A DNA stretch of 64,000 nt from Dipteronia dyeriana (taxonomy: Eukaryota > Streptophyta > Magnoliopsida > Sapindales > Sapindaceae): the NCBI GenBank assembly GCA_032871835.1, contig CM065296.1, forward strand, positions 114,896,146 to 114,960,145. Reading direction: 5' to 3'. Positions 25,177 through 36,456 of the stretch are shown piece by piece (the first letter of the stretch is position 1; each line of letters opens with the position of its first letter). Under the pieces are notes generated by a model, which had not been told where the DNA came from, ran no database searches, and was given only the letters and a program-made list of their open reading frames with translations. Position numbers and translations under genes: made by a program.

Positions 25177-25395
25177 ATTGTCTCAATAATTACATATCTC
25201 ATCTTAGTAGATATGGTCGGACATCTCTCTAGTGGTTAAGGATTCTCTCTGAGAAAGTTGTAATCCATATATAAACTTTTCCCGATAATGTGAGTAGTAT
25301 TCCGGATCGTACTTATAATGTATCGTCAGGTGCGTGTAGTGTCCGGTCAATCCTGTAGTAATTTTATTTTTTAAAAAAAAATTGTCTCAATTATT
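25177..25395 (+). mobile_element. SINE-like insertion flanked by a 15-bp target duplication
   Basis: The direct repeats ATTGTCTCAATAATT (25177-25191) and ATTGTCTCAATTATT (25381-25395) differ at one base. Between them lie 189 bp ending in an A-rich tail (TTAAAAAAAA). Near the 5' end, CTCTAGTGGTTAAGGA resembles a tRNA-type pol III box A; a convincing box B was not found. A long, variable target duplication with an A-rich tail is the hallmark of LINE-machinery retroposition, so a tRNA-derived SINE fits best; a 5'-truncated LINE end is possible. Confidence 0.55.
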
Positions 25396-25431
25396 AATCT
25401 GAACGTGTTGTAAAAGAAAATATCACCCATT

Positions 25432-25588
25432 TATAAAGCCGTGAGAGAAACCCTAGACCATTAAAGTTGATTGAATTGAGAAAACTAAAGCAAATCACAA
25501 ATCAATTCTCACTCTGGAAAAACCAACCACCCAATTTAACCCTACATGCTTGAATTGTATGAGCAGTAGCTTCACGCTTCCCTCTCGG
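25432..25588 (+). promoter_or_regulatory. Core promoter and 5' untranslated exon of DPH4
   Basis: TATA-like TTATAAA at about 25432 is followed by the telo-box AAACCCTA at 25448-25455. A leader exon is then inferred, ending at the donor GG/GTAAGA (25588/25589). The matching acceptor is TTTGCAG at 26515, giving a 0.93-kb intron in the 5' untranslated region before the coding exon. Confidence 0.5.
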
Positions 25589-26548
25589 GTAAGAATCTTT
25601 CTCATTCTGTCTCTCCGAGTGTCTATATTCTTTATATCAGTGTTGCATTATTATGTCTGTGTTGTTGTCGTCGTTGTTGCATTATATGGTTAATTACCCA
25701 TCTAGCAGGAAAAATGGAAAATTGCAAAATTTGTTTAACTATTTCTTGCGCACTAGGATAATTCATATTGATAACAATATATTTTTTCAAGTAATTTGAA
25801 CCCTTGTTACCTGTTATATGTTTTCTCTATCTTAAAGTGGGTTTATGACATTTTTAATGGCGACTGTGAGAAGTTTGTGATCAACTACACTGAGCACATG
25901 ATTAATCTGATCTATAGGAAGTGTATCAATTGTCACCAAGGGGAATTAGGGTTCATTAGATTTAATTGTCTGACGGTAACAGAGATATATGTGAGTTCTG
26001 TTGGCATGTGTTTCTATTCTGTATTTCTTAGAGCATTAATCCAACTCAATTAGTTTATTGTGTTTGGTTAGTTACAAATTACAATGCGTTATATGATTTT
26101 ATTGCAGCCGATCTTATGTTTTCATTATTTTCCGTTTTATGATTTTAGCTGTGGTGCTGCAAGTTCATTCAGCTGCTACAAAATCCCTAAATAGGTTGGC
26201 ATTAATTGAGATAGGTTTTGGATCCTATCGTTCTCATAATGCTCCATGAATTGCTCAACCTAAGTTTTATAAATAGAACGAGGTTTGCAAATAGAAATTG
26301 AGATAGGGTGTGACAGTGGTTCTGTAGGAAAAGTTTGTGATTTTTGTAAAATGACTCGATGTTAGCTATCCTTGCATGTTAGTTAATTTCTGCAGAAATT
26401 TCTTATGATGTGGATTAGTTGAGCACTTTGCCGGTTGCTGCTATCTTGATGAAAGCCTTTTTCATATTAAGTTTCATTTAATTACAAATAATTAACCTAT
26501 ATATATCATTTGCAGTGAAGTTGATCTGATAACAGTTGGCTTCCAACA

Positions 26549-27097
26549 ATGCTTTCTGCTGAGAGCATGATCCAGGAAACCCACTATGATATTCTATCTG
26601 TGAGAGAAGATGCAAGTTATGAAGAAATCCGGACAAGCTATCGATCTGCCATCCTTAATCATCATCCCGATAAGTTACAAAAGATATCCGAGTCATCGGT
26701 TGCTGACAATGAGGTAGGAGATAGATTTCTAAAAGCACAGAAGGCATGGGAAGTCCTCGGCAATGCTAGGTCACGTGCTGTCTATGATAGTGAGCTGCGA
26801 GCATCAAGAGAGGATTTGCTTGCCGCAGAAGATGTTAGTTTAGAGGATATGATGATCGAAGATAATGGAGAAGTTTTGGAGCTCGTTTACCAGTGTCGAT
26901 GTGCTGATTATTTTTCTGTTGATTCTTTCGAGTTGGGAAAAATGGGGTATACATTATTAAAGGATGGAAATACGATTTCTGTACAAAATCTGGATGCTTT
27001 ACCAGCATCAATTATACTACCTTGTGGTTCTTGTTCTTTGCAAGTTCGATTATTGATAAATGCAGACATTAAGGCTCCAATTGATAATCAATTATGA
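26549..27097 (+). CDS. DPH4: DPH4-type J-domain protein with CSL zinc finger (diphthamide synthesis)
   Basis: Single coding exon, 182 aa. The N-terminal J-domain is THYDILSVREDASYEEIR, then SAILNHHPDK with the HPD triad at residues 39-41, then KAQKAWEVLGNARSRAVYD. The C-terminal half is a CSL zinc finger: YQCRCADYF at about residue 113 and PCGSCSLQVRLL at about 157 supply the four cysteines. In yeast and animals DPH4 (JJJ3/DNAJC24) is an electron carrier and J-protein needed for the first step of diphthamide formation on elongation factor 2. The domain order and length match plant DPH4. ATG 26549 is followed by the conserved start of the J-domain within 10 codons. Confidence 0.92.
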   Translation: MLSAESMIQETHYDILSVREDASYEEIRTSYRSAILNHHPDKLQKISESSVADNEVGDRFLKAQKAWEVLGNARSRAVYDSELRASREDLLAAEDVSLEDMMIEDNGEVLELVYQCRCADYFSVDSFELGKMGYTLLKDGNTISVQNLDALPASIILPCGSCSLQVRLLINADIKAPIDNQL

Positions 27098-28647
27098 TCA
27101 GTAAATCTCACTGTTTCTATGTGTTGTTGTTATTCTTGCTTGATCACTCTGTGATCTGCATGATTGGACTTGGATGGTAGTGTTATAGAAATGATTTGAT
27201 CTTAAATAAGTCTCTTGAGCCCAGTAACAAAACTCCCAATCTTTAGCCTCCCTTGAAATGTCTTTTGGCAATAAGATGGAGCTGTCAGGGTAATGTTGTG
27301 TTTCTGTAATCAAATTTCTCAAAGAGAGATTAGTTCATTTTTCTTTGCATTAAGATGGGTTTGTGAAATGTGAAGCTATTAAACAATTCAATCAAAACCA
27401 AACTGGTATTAATTAGGTTGTCATTTTATACAGTATTTAACTAAATATCCATAATATTTTTGATATAATCTGATTTCATATTTTTGGATATCAATATATA
27501 TATATTTCCTTATATTTCAATATTTTCATTGTATTTACTTCCTTCCCAATTGCTATTTTATTTTAAGATTACTATTGAAATTTTATGGTTTTATGGTTTC
27601 CTTGTGAATTGTAATTAAGAAAGTAAATATCATATAATATTTTCAACATATCCCCGATTTTATATTTTTGGATATCAATGTAAAAATAATTCTCTCTTTC
27701 ATATATATATATATAATATTTCTGGATATTTCCTATATTTCCTATATTTTCGATATTTTCATCTTATTTACCTTTTCTACGAGACCATGACAATAAAGGA
27801 AAAAAAAAAACAGCGAGAATAACAAACTGCTATTTTAAGAACACGTTGCATCAAAGAATGACTCGATTGAAGCAATTGTAAGGTTAGTTAAATAATTTGC
27901 AGGTTGAATTCGAAACCCAGTTACCTTCTTCAACTGATTCACCTGCAAATCACCAACAACGACGGCCTTCGCTGGGAGGAGGTGCCGTTTTCTGTTAATT
28001 TCTTCCAACAATTACGATTTTTATATTTAATGCTCTGATTTCTGCTTCTGTTTTCATTCTTTATTCAAAATAGACTAACAGAAAATATTGACTCTACTCA
28101 AAATTGGAACTTTGTCGCTTATTTGTATCAATCAAGAACAGCTTTGCATATTTTACTAAGTTTTAGTGCGTACTGTGAAGAATTTTAGTTGAATAAGCAG
28201 GTGTGTAAATGTAATCACTAATGCTCAGGAACTTTCTATCATATTGTTCACTTGTGACAGTAAATTTCCATTTTCCAAATTTATGGTTTTATGTAGATAA
28301 TTCAAGACCGAAGTTCTGTACTTGGGTCATTTGTATATGCAACTGGCTGAATCATGTCACGCTTGGGTTAATTACCATCACTTTTGACACTTTATCGAAT
28401 TCTTCTTAGGTTTGTGCAACTTGGGAATTTCGGAAAACACTCGGATGGGTGAGACTTGAGGCTGGTTCTGGGGTCAATCGTTTTCGAGTTCAACCACAGT
28501 CATTACACTGCCCATTCCCTTTAATATTTAGTTTTATGTTGTACTATTGAACCCAGCTTGATTGTAAGATTCATTATTTTTCAACCAGAAAACCATTAAG
28601 TCGTTCATCATAAGCCTACGCTAGAAATCATATAGCCAAAAAGAGAG
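27098..28647. other. 3' flank of DPH4 and 5' region of the next gene
   Basis: After the DPH4 3' untranslated region, an AT-rich stretch has two degenerate copies (about 27465-27545 and 27650-27775) of a segment containing ATATTTTTGGATATCAAT and CAATATTTTCAT/CGATATTTTCAT. A candidate 5' untranslated exon of the next gene may end at about 27980 (GAGGAG/GTGCCG), with an acceptor at about 28409 (TTCTTAG). Confidence 0.4.
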
Positions 28648-29037
28648 ATGAGCTCTGGAGAAGGGAGCCCCAATTGGAGTGTCTTTGATGGTGTGAAGAT
28701 TTTTCCATCAACGTCTGAAACTCTCATGGCAGAGATTAACACAGCCATCACGAATCTTGAGTATGCGCGTGCTACTGCTTATCTTGACTCCTCATCTTCT
28801 TCCATATTAAAGAGCGTGATCTCTGATGCAAGTGTGTCTTCTCGATATAATGCAAAAATGGCAGATGAGGCTTATAAGGCAGGATGTGCTGCATTGGCTG
28901 CTGGCAAACTTGATGAGGCCCTTCAATCTTTGAATGTTTCTCTCTCTAAATGTCCCCCTGATAAGACCTCTGCCGTTGCCAAGCTTCAGTCCCTCATCTC
29001 TCTAACATCTCAGCAACTTCATAAGTCTCCGAACTGA
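28648..29037 (+). CDS. Small conserved plant protein, TPR-like
   Basis: One exon, 129 aa, starting MSSGEGSPNWSVFDGVKIF after a purine-rich leader (AAAAAGAGAG). The body is helical: a Ser-rich stretch SSSSSILKSVI, then ADEAYKAGCAALAAGKLDEA followed by LQSLNVSLSKCPPDKTSAV, which has the spacing of a tetratricopeptide helix pair. No signal peptide or membrane segment. I do not recognise a named function. It lies on the same strand about 1.5 kb downstream of DPH4; the two are separate transcripts as far as I can tell. The regular composition and clean start support a real gene. Confidence 0.75.
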   Translation: MSSGEGSPNWSVFDGVKIFPSTSETLMAEINTAITNLEYARATAYLDSSSSSILKSVISDASVSSRYNAKMADEAYKAGCAALAAGKLDEALQSLNVSLSKCPPDKTSAVAKLQSLISLTSQQLHKSPN

Positions 29038-31586
29038 CTTATCTGGTACCTTTTTCTTTAAATCATTAAGTTTATGGATTTTGCAATGTTTGTTCCATTT
29101 CGTATTGCTTTTTTAAAAATTTAATTAGTGATGTTTCGTTGCATTGATTTTGAAGTAATAACTATGGTGATGCTTATGGTTTTGAAACAAATTATCTCCC
29201 GCTAGGCCGCTACATATGCATTGTTCTGTTTAAGGTTGGGTTTCTCCTGCAAAGTAGAATTGAATATACCATAATTGAATCTAGGCACATTACCTAATGT
29301 AGAATCTTAAAGAATGTACCATAAAGCAATATGATTGTTTATAATTGGGTTAATTTTGTAACACCTACATATATGAATGGATTTGAGAAGATTGGCTGTA
29401 AATAAGATCTGTTTTATCTCTAATTAGGTCCTGCAGTTTTTCTTTTTTTGTCGGAAACAAAGGGAATGTTGACTAAACGTGGTTTAACTGCAGTGGAGTT
29501 CTTGGTAGAGCAGAATTTTTATATGAACTTCTGCTTTGACTTATAGAGTGTAGTTGAAGATTCAGCTCTTATGTGGTTGAGGATAGAAGATATTTAACAA
29601 TTGCACGTCAATAAGAGGTGGTAGCTAAATGTTGGCTGTCGCTTGAGGATTAGATTGTATCTCCGTCTAAGCTTTTCCCGGTTACTGTGAACTATCATGT
29701 GCTGCCTTTGTTTTTTTTTTTTTCCCACTATTTGGCTTATCATGTATTAAATGCTTTAAACGGTCACAAAACACTATGGTGATGTTTACGTTCTTGCTTT
29801 CCGTAGCTTGAGGTTATATAACCATTTTATGACAATTTGTAAGATCTAACTGAAAGTTTTGTGTGTATCTCAACTCAAAGATCGTTTTATTCTCATCATT
29901 GCTTGTCTGTTCAATAAATATTCTCTATATTCTTGCTCTGTGTGGAGTGGTTATTTCCTAAAAATATGTGTTTTATTTCGATCGTTTTTGCTATTTTTGA
30001 ACAATTGGAATAAAAGATGTGTTTAGGAACACTTATAATTTCGCATTATAGCATTTAATCATGTGAAGACGGAAAGGATATATATTTCCTCAACTGTTTT
30101 TGCTTCTTTAACTGTGGAATTTGTACCATACTTGTATGTATAGTATTAATGCGCATCGGTTGCTTTTATCTATTGAGATTGGTTGAGGTCAGACTAATTT
30201 ACTTTTTTGTATTGATGTTTTCAGGAGTTGGTTTCTCAACATAATGTTCGATTCCTACTTACTGATTCATGTAAAGTTGAAAGAAGAAGTAGAAGAGATG
30301 TAGCCAACCTTCAAAAACCAATTGAAACCACTATGAACACAATATTTTACCGGATATGTAATACTTGCTTCTGGGTTTGTTTTGTTTGCCTGTATTTCAT
30401 TTATTGCTTTGGCCCTCACAAGGAGGCTACTATTGTATATGTGAAAGGTTGAATAAGGGAAGAATTCTGAATAAGATGTATTATTTTTTTCTGGAATATG
30501 ATCACAATAGGCCCTTTTTTTTTTTTTTTTACTGGATCTCACTTGACACTGTAAATTTTCTTGTTACTCCGCTATATACATTTATGAAATCACTCCAAAA
30601 CGTACTGTGGCAACGTTCACGTGGCTCTTTATATCTTTTGTTTGTAAAGTTGTTCCTTTTTGAGGCAAAAGTAGTTGAATCTGTGAATAATTGATCATGT
30701 ACAGTAGCATGCCCGTGTGAGGTGTCCACTGCTTAAAGTTGTATGCAATTATATCATCATGAGGTTTGCTGAAAAAAAATAATGCCATGAAAATAATTAC
30801 GATCAATCTTTACAATAAATGCCAGTTGACCCTTTGTTCGGTGGAGTCATGTCACTTTATTGTAAAAGAACTAATGGGTAGTTGATGTGAGGAGGAAGAA
30901 GAAGAAGATAACACGAAACAAGAAAGAGAGAACCATAACAACAATGAAGAAACTGATATTTGATATGTGAAACGAAAATTCTCTGTTGTCAGATATGAAC
31001 CAACATCTGTGATATCCATATCAGATCCTGTAGTTCAAAGGTCCATACTAGTTCGATCTTGGACGATATTGAGGTAAGTACACTCAACTGGTATCAAATC
31101 ATCTTTTTCTTCTTGATTTTGTTTTATCTTGATGAAACATCAATAATTGGAGCATAATTATCTTCAAAATTTTCCAAGATTAGCTAGCAGTCTAAGTTTG
31201 GTATCATGTCTAGTCACCATAACTTGAGCTTGAAGTGAAAACTTGTAAACCGAGAATTTTCTACAGAATACTGTCAAATAAATTGACCCTTTGAAGATAT
31301 ATAGAAGAATTTGTAGCCAAGAGATGAATATTATACTATTATCAAATGGATATGACAAAATTGAGGGTGGATTTGTTAGATTGTCTTGTGCAATTTTTTT
31401 TACTTGGTCTTTACACCAAAGGATTAGAAACATGTAGTCTTTTCAATAAGTTGCTAGGCCACTATCATAGAAGCATGTCAATTTCAATATCAACTCAAGA
31501 CAATGAAATTTGTTATGTATATTATATATATGACTGCGAATTTCAATTTCACATTTCCATTCAGCTGCTGCCTCAAGTTCTACAAC
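29038..31586. other. Intergenic region with a probable 5' untranslated exon of the next gene
   Basis: No coding gene recognised between 29038 and 30880. A purine-rich leader near 30890 (GAGGAAGAAGAAGAAGATAA) and a consensus donor GAG/GTAAGT at 31073, with an acceptor at 31564 (TTCCATTCAG), suggest a 5' untranslated exon and intron for the gene that starts at 31587. Confidence 0.4.
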
Positions 31587-32307
31587 ATGAGTGTCTTTTA
31601 CCATGAAGAGCCACCACCTCCCCATTACTCTAAGAGATGCAAATTACTTACCGCGGCTTTGAAGGAGGCGTTTTCCAATTGTCACAGTTTCAATGGAAGG
31701 CGTTCGATTTCGGGTCCGGAAGAGGAGTATCAAGCAACCGATTTTGATGACGAACAGGAAGTACTCACCTTTCACAATTGCATATTTGATTTCAAAATTT
31801 TGTTTTTATGCCTATCTATGATTGTTTTCCTTTTTGGTGGTAATGATTGTTGTTGATCTTTGACCACAGGTGGTTGTTTCAGAAATCCGATCGCGTGCCA
31901 TGGAGAAGCTGAGACGCAAACCTAGCCTCATCACGTCTGATAGCTTTTCCTGGGTGTTTTATCCAAAAACCAGAGAATTGTATTTGAAGGCAGAACAGCA
32001 AAAAGAGGACGAAGAAGAAGAAGAAGAAGAAGTAGGAGATGCTATAGAATTTGTTTCTGTTGGTAGCTGTTTCTCGTGTTGTTCGAGTGCCATTAGCAAG
32101 GAAGCATATCACTCTGTTAAAACAAACGTCTCCCGCTGTTCAAGCCTGACTGGACTCGATTTTCAGGATTTGCAACGATCCATAATCCAGGAATTGTGTT
32201 ACTGCCAAGGATGGCCATTTGGTCTGTGCAGGAAGGCTGTATTACTTCCACCTCTGCCCAAATCGCCAGCCGAATCTTGGTCATGGCGTAAAAAGGCACT
32301 CGAATAG
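31587..32307 (+). CDS. Unrecognised plant protein, acidic with Cys cluster, two exons
   Basis: Predicted 203 aa from exons 31587-31760 and 31870-32307, joined in phase 0 at consensus GT-AG borders. It opens MSVFYHEEPPPPHYSKRCKL. The second exon has a basic helix EIRSRAMEKLRRKPSLI, an aromatic patch DSFSWVFYPKTRELYL, a run of eight glutamates, then SVGSCFSCCSSAISKE and ELCYCQGWPFGLCRKAVLLP. No membrane segment or signal peptide is apparent. I do not recognise the family, and no function is proposed. The splice-compatible frames and the conserved-looking tryptophan/cysteine blocks argue that it is a real gene. Confidence 0.65.
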
Positions 32308-33302
32308 CTAGAAGCCTAGAATGCCTTACGTTTAGACTCTTTGTTTTCTTGGACCTTTTATCAGTTTTTGAGTGACTAGAAACAAACCCACCCACTTGAA
32401 TACTTGATACTTGATAAGAATAATAAACACTGAAATAAAGGAGCAAATGATCTCCTAATTAAAGACGGTTCAGGCAGCCAAAGTCTTCATTCATTCGAAC
32501 ATCTCCGGTAACCACAATACACATGATAACGTTTGTCTTTATGTAACACCTCCTTTGAATGGCGAGTTTCTCATAAGTTTTGTCCCTTTGTATTTATTCT
32601 GCCATCTAGCTTCGTTTTTGGTTGTGTAATCACTTTTGCAGCGATTATCAGCTTTGATATCTAGAAGGTACGAAATCCCGTAAGTTTTGTATTTATTCTG
32701 CCATAGAAACTTTATTTTTGGTTGTGCAATCACTTTTGTAGTAATTATCAGATTTAATATCTAGAATTCTGTATGGAAAAAAAAAGTATGAAATCCAGCA
32801 CAAGAAACCTTATAAATATGTCCCAAGTTTAAAATCAACTTAAAAAAAAAAAAAAAAAAAAAACTTAACCAACTGTTATTATTATTATTATTTACATTTT
32901 AAGAAAAGTAGAAACTATTTTAGAGAAAATTTTTTTTTTTTTTACAAATAAACAGCTTTGACTTTTTATAACCTAAAGACTTTTTATCCTTGAACAGTCA
33001 ATCTACAACTTAATGAATGATTAGCCAATTTGATTTGAACTTCCAAAAGATCATGCATGCATGCAGGGGTGACATTAGGGGGCCATAGGGGCCATGTCCC
33101 CCACCGATGAAAATACAAAAAGTTTTAATTATAAAATAATATATATTTTTTTCTATTTTATCGTTCATAATTGTAGGATATAAAACCGTCTTTTCTTTTT
33201 ATGGCAGTTAAAAATAGGACAGTCCAAATAGTCAGGTTCAATGAAAGCCAGATTCAATATGTGTTTAAAAAGTTTCAAAGTTTGATCAAGTTATCATGTA
33301 CG
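32308..33302. other. 3' flank and AT-rich intergenic DNA
   Basis: Contains the 3' untranslated region of the preceding gene (polyadenylation-like AATAAT/AATAAA near 32421), a direct repeat of about 90 bp (two degenerate copies around 32570-32660 and 32680-32765 sharing GTATTTATTCTGCCAT), a poly-A run near 32845 and a short ATT microsatellite near 32878. Confidence 0.5.
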
Positions 33303-33805
33303 GTTTATATGAGTGGTGTAAAAATGGACTGACCTTACCCATTAGTCACGGTCTGACCAGTCCATTTATGGAAACAGATCTGGCTGGGCCTGGCATGCGA
33401 CGGTGTCGTGGGTCGGCCCGGCCCGGCCCAGCCTGTTTCAGGAGAAGCAGGTCTGGCACGGCATGTCGGCCTGCCTCATGCGGGTTAGTTTTTTGGTCCA
33501 ATTTTTCTTCCAAATAACGTTTTTTTGGATTTAGGGTTTATATTTTATGGTTAAGGGTTTAGAATTTAAAATGAATGAAGAGAACGAAAAATTATTAGGA
33601 TTTGAAATGAATAAAGAGAACGAACAATTTTTTAATTATTTATTTATTTTTCACTTATGGAATTCAATAATATATATCTACATGATTACTTCATTAAAAA
33701 CCTTACCAAGAAAAACCCAGTGAGATAAAAACTTAGTAAGGGAAAAAGAGTGCAACCGTTTTACAACTTACAAGTAAATAATAAATACATAAGTAAAAGT
33801 ATAAA

Positions 33806-36456
33806 CTAGTTCTGGCCCTGACCACTACCTGAAGGGTCATCAATATATAGATTGTCGAAATTTAGATTAAGTTCTTTATCTACAGTTAGATTTTGTAACC
33901 TTTTTTTAGCATGCTCCCAATCCCGAAGGCATGTTAGTACCTCCACCATCTCTTGAGACAAACAACTTTTTCTTGGTTCAATTATGCGTCCACTGGTGCT
34001 GAAAGCTTGTTCTGAAGACACCGTTGACACTGGAATAACCAGTACGTCACGTTCTAAGTGTGACAGAACTGGATACCTGTACGTATAGGTCTTCCACCAT
34101 AACAACAAATCAAACTCTTCATTGTCTTCAGCAGCATCGAACTGTTCTTCAAGGTACATAATAAGTTCGGTACAAGAAGATGAGCTAGATCTTTGCTCTG
34201 AAGAAGTACTTGCTGATTTGTCTTTTTTTCGTCGTTTCAGAAGGTTCCAACTTGTTTGCTTCGGCTCTGTCTCCGGTCGTATTGATTGGGGGATGTCAAT
34301 GTTACCAAACCTGGTCTCATAAATACGAAAAATCTAGAACAACTTGGTTCGAATGTCAGTAATTTGTTCTGAATAATCTATTAACAAATTAATACCAATA
34401 AACTAAAGCAAAACTTCTAAACCAGATAATTTAACCATTAGATCTATTATAGCACTTAAGGCATAAAGTAGGGGAATGTTAGCCCAATATTTTTTCAACT
34501 TTGTCTCCATGACAACAACTGCAGCGCCTAGATGTTCATCTTCTCTATAACTGTTTAACAGTTCAGACATTTTCACTATCTGATGGATTGCCTGGGAAGA
34601 TATGGGATAATATACCCCGGAAAGAGTTACAGTGGCATTGTAAAAAATCTTTAAAAATTGAACAAAAATCTTTGCCACATACCAATCGTCTGTGGAAAGT
34701 AATTTTGGACTAAGTTGTCCTGTTTCGGTCAATTTCATGTTATAAAAACATGTAATGGTTGTATCATATTCCAAACAATTTTGCAACATTAAATAAGTAG
34801 AGTTCCACCTTACCGGCATATCAGTTTGGAATCGTCGGGGTTTGAGACCGTTTAATTTACAATGTCTCTTGAATTCACTGAATCTAGGATTAGAACTGCA
34901 AATCCAAGAAATGGCATCTCTGATGCGATCTATTTGGTCGCTTGCCTGCTTTAAACCAGCATGTACAATTAAATTTATAATATGACATGCACACTGTTGA
35001 TGAAAGAAATAACCTTCATCTTCCGGGATATTTCTTGCAACAAACAATGCAATAGAGCTAGTATTTGCAGATGCATTATCAAATGTGATTGAAAGAATGC
35101 GATGCGTGATTTCATAAGTTTCTAAAACTTCCATTATGACATTAAAAATGTTTTCTGCGGTATGTGCAAAATCCATAGGACGAAAACCAAAAATTCTTTT
35201 CGTTATCCTCCAATCAGAATCTAAATAGTGTCCCATGGCACATAAATAGTCATGTTTGGAACATGCATTCCAAATATCAGAAGTTAATGCAACAGAGACA
35301 CTTAAATGCTGTATTTCAGCAACTAAGTCATCCCTTTGGGTTTCAAACAATCGTATCAAATCATTTCTAGTGATGGTTCTAGAAACATATTCATATTGGA
35401 GGTTATATGCAGATGTGATTAATTCTGTATAAAATGGACTCACACCAATACTGATCGGTTGATCAGTTTGTGCAATGTATCGTGCCAAGCACTCTCTAGC
35501 GTGCATGGCGTCGAACTGCCACGTCGTAACGGACCCGTCTGGGTGCTGTTGAAGTTGTGTCTGGGTTGTAGTGTCTACCTGTCCATGTGCAGGCATACAT
35601 TTGTCATATGCCGTCTCAAATGTCCGGTTCCCCCCGTACTTGTAGCATAATCCTTATGACAAAACTTACATTTAGCTCTGAGGCCAGACGTCCTGATGTA
35701 GGACAAAGATGAAGGAACCGCGGCCCATGTCAAACAATTTCTTTATTTTCTTATTTTGTTAATTTGGGTATTTTCTTGTTTAGTAAGTTTATTTATTTTA
35801 GTTTGATTAGGAATTAAATTTAGGTTTTGAAAATAAATCAAACTTACCTTTTAGGTAAGATTTGATCTTCGTTTTGAAGTCAAGTTAGGAGTCATGAATC
35901 CTATAAGATTTTGATTAGTTTTGATATTTTCTTGTTTTAGTCTTTTTTAAGGAATGTCGTATTCGAGTCGTATTAGGATTAGTTTATTATAAATAGTCTT
36001 ATTATTTTCAATTATTGTAATTTTTAAACCTTTGATTGATTTTAGTAAAATCGTTCATTTGGAACATTTATCTGTCGTGGATTCGACATGCTCTTTGAGG
36101 ATTCGAGAGTACCATTTTCTAACGAAGATTAGGGAATGATGGCCCCTGCATGGCGGTCCATGTTTGGGTAACTACCGGTCGCTGCGTCAAGGTTCGTTTG
36201 AGTGTGCCTCAGGGTTCGACAAAGTGATCATTCTTATTTTTCGCTATACCCCGCTGCGTCACGTCCCGTTTGGGAGTGTCATTTGGACTATGTTGAAACA
36301 TTTCCACACATCTGATGTTAATTTTCTGGGATGTGATGTTGGTGTAACGCCGGAACCAGAAGGTCCCGCTTGAGTATGGGTCGGTTCTGAAATATCAAAT
36401 TCATCGTTGAGCATATTCAAACCGTCCGAAAAATTAGGCTGCTGGTTAGGATCCAT
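33806..36456 (-). pseudogene. hAT (RICESLEEPER-type) transposase remnant in copy 1
   Basis: The reading starts at ATG 36456 (MDPNQQPNFSDGLNMLNDEF). The BED region is cut by the solo LTR. A long clean block at 35596-34403 includes SVSVALTSDIWNACSKHDY, ILSITFDNASANTSS, CACHIINLIVHAGLKQ and MPVRWNSTYLMLQNCLEYD, typical of hAT catalytic cores. The C-terminal dimerisation region is at 34159-33806 (WWKTYTYRYPVLSHLERDVL, VSSEQAFSTSGRI). Frames change between the BED finger and the core and again after about 34403, and a TAG stop interrupts the linker near 34332. The same lesions occur in copy 2. The protein cannot be made intact, so the element is non-autonomous. Confidence 0.9.
35694..36261 (+). 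mobile_element. Solo LTR with 5-bp target duplication
   Basis: A 568-bp insert begins TGATGTAGGACAAAG and ends GCTGCGTCA, flanked by CGTCC at 35689-35693 and 36262-36266. The other hAT copy has the uninterrupted site (about 41624) and lacks the insert, which proves the boundaries. TG...CA ends plus a 5-bp duplication and no internal genes define a solo LTR left by LTR-LTR recombination. A TATA-like TTATAAATAG lies at about 35987, supporting the plus orientation given. Confidence 0.9.

Noticed and set aside
25205..25270. A possible tRNA gene
   Set aside because: Only a box A-like stretch is present; there is no anticodon stem, box B or acceptor pairing. It fits a SINE-like element better.
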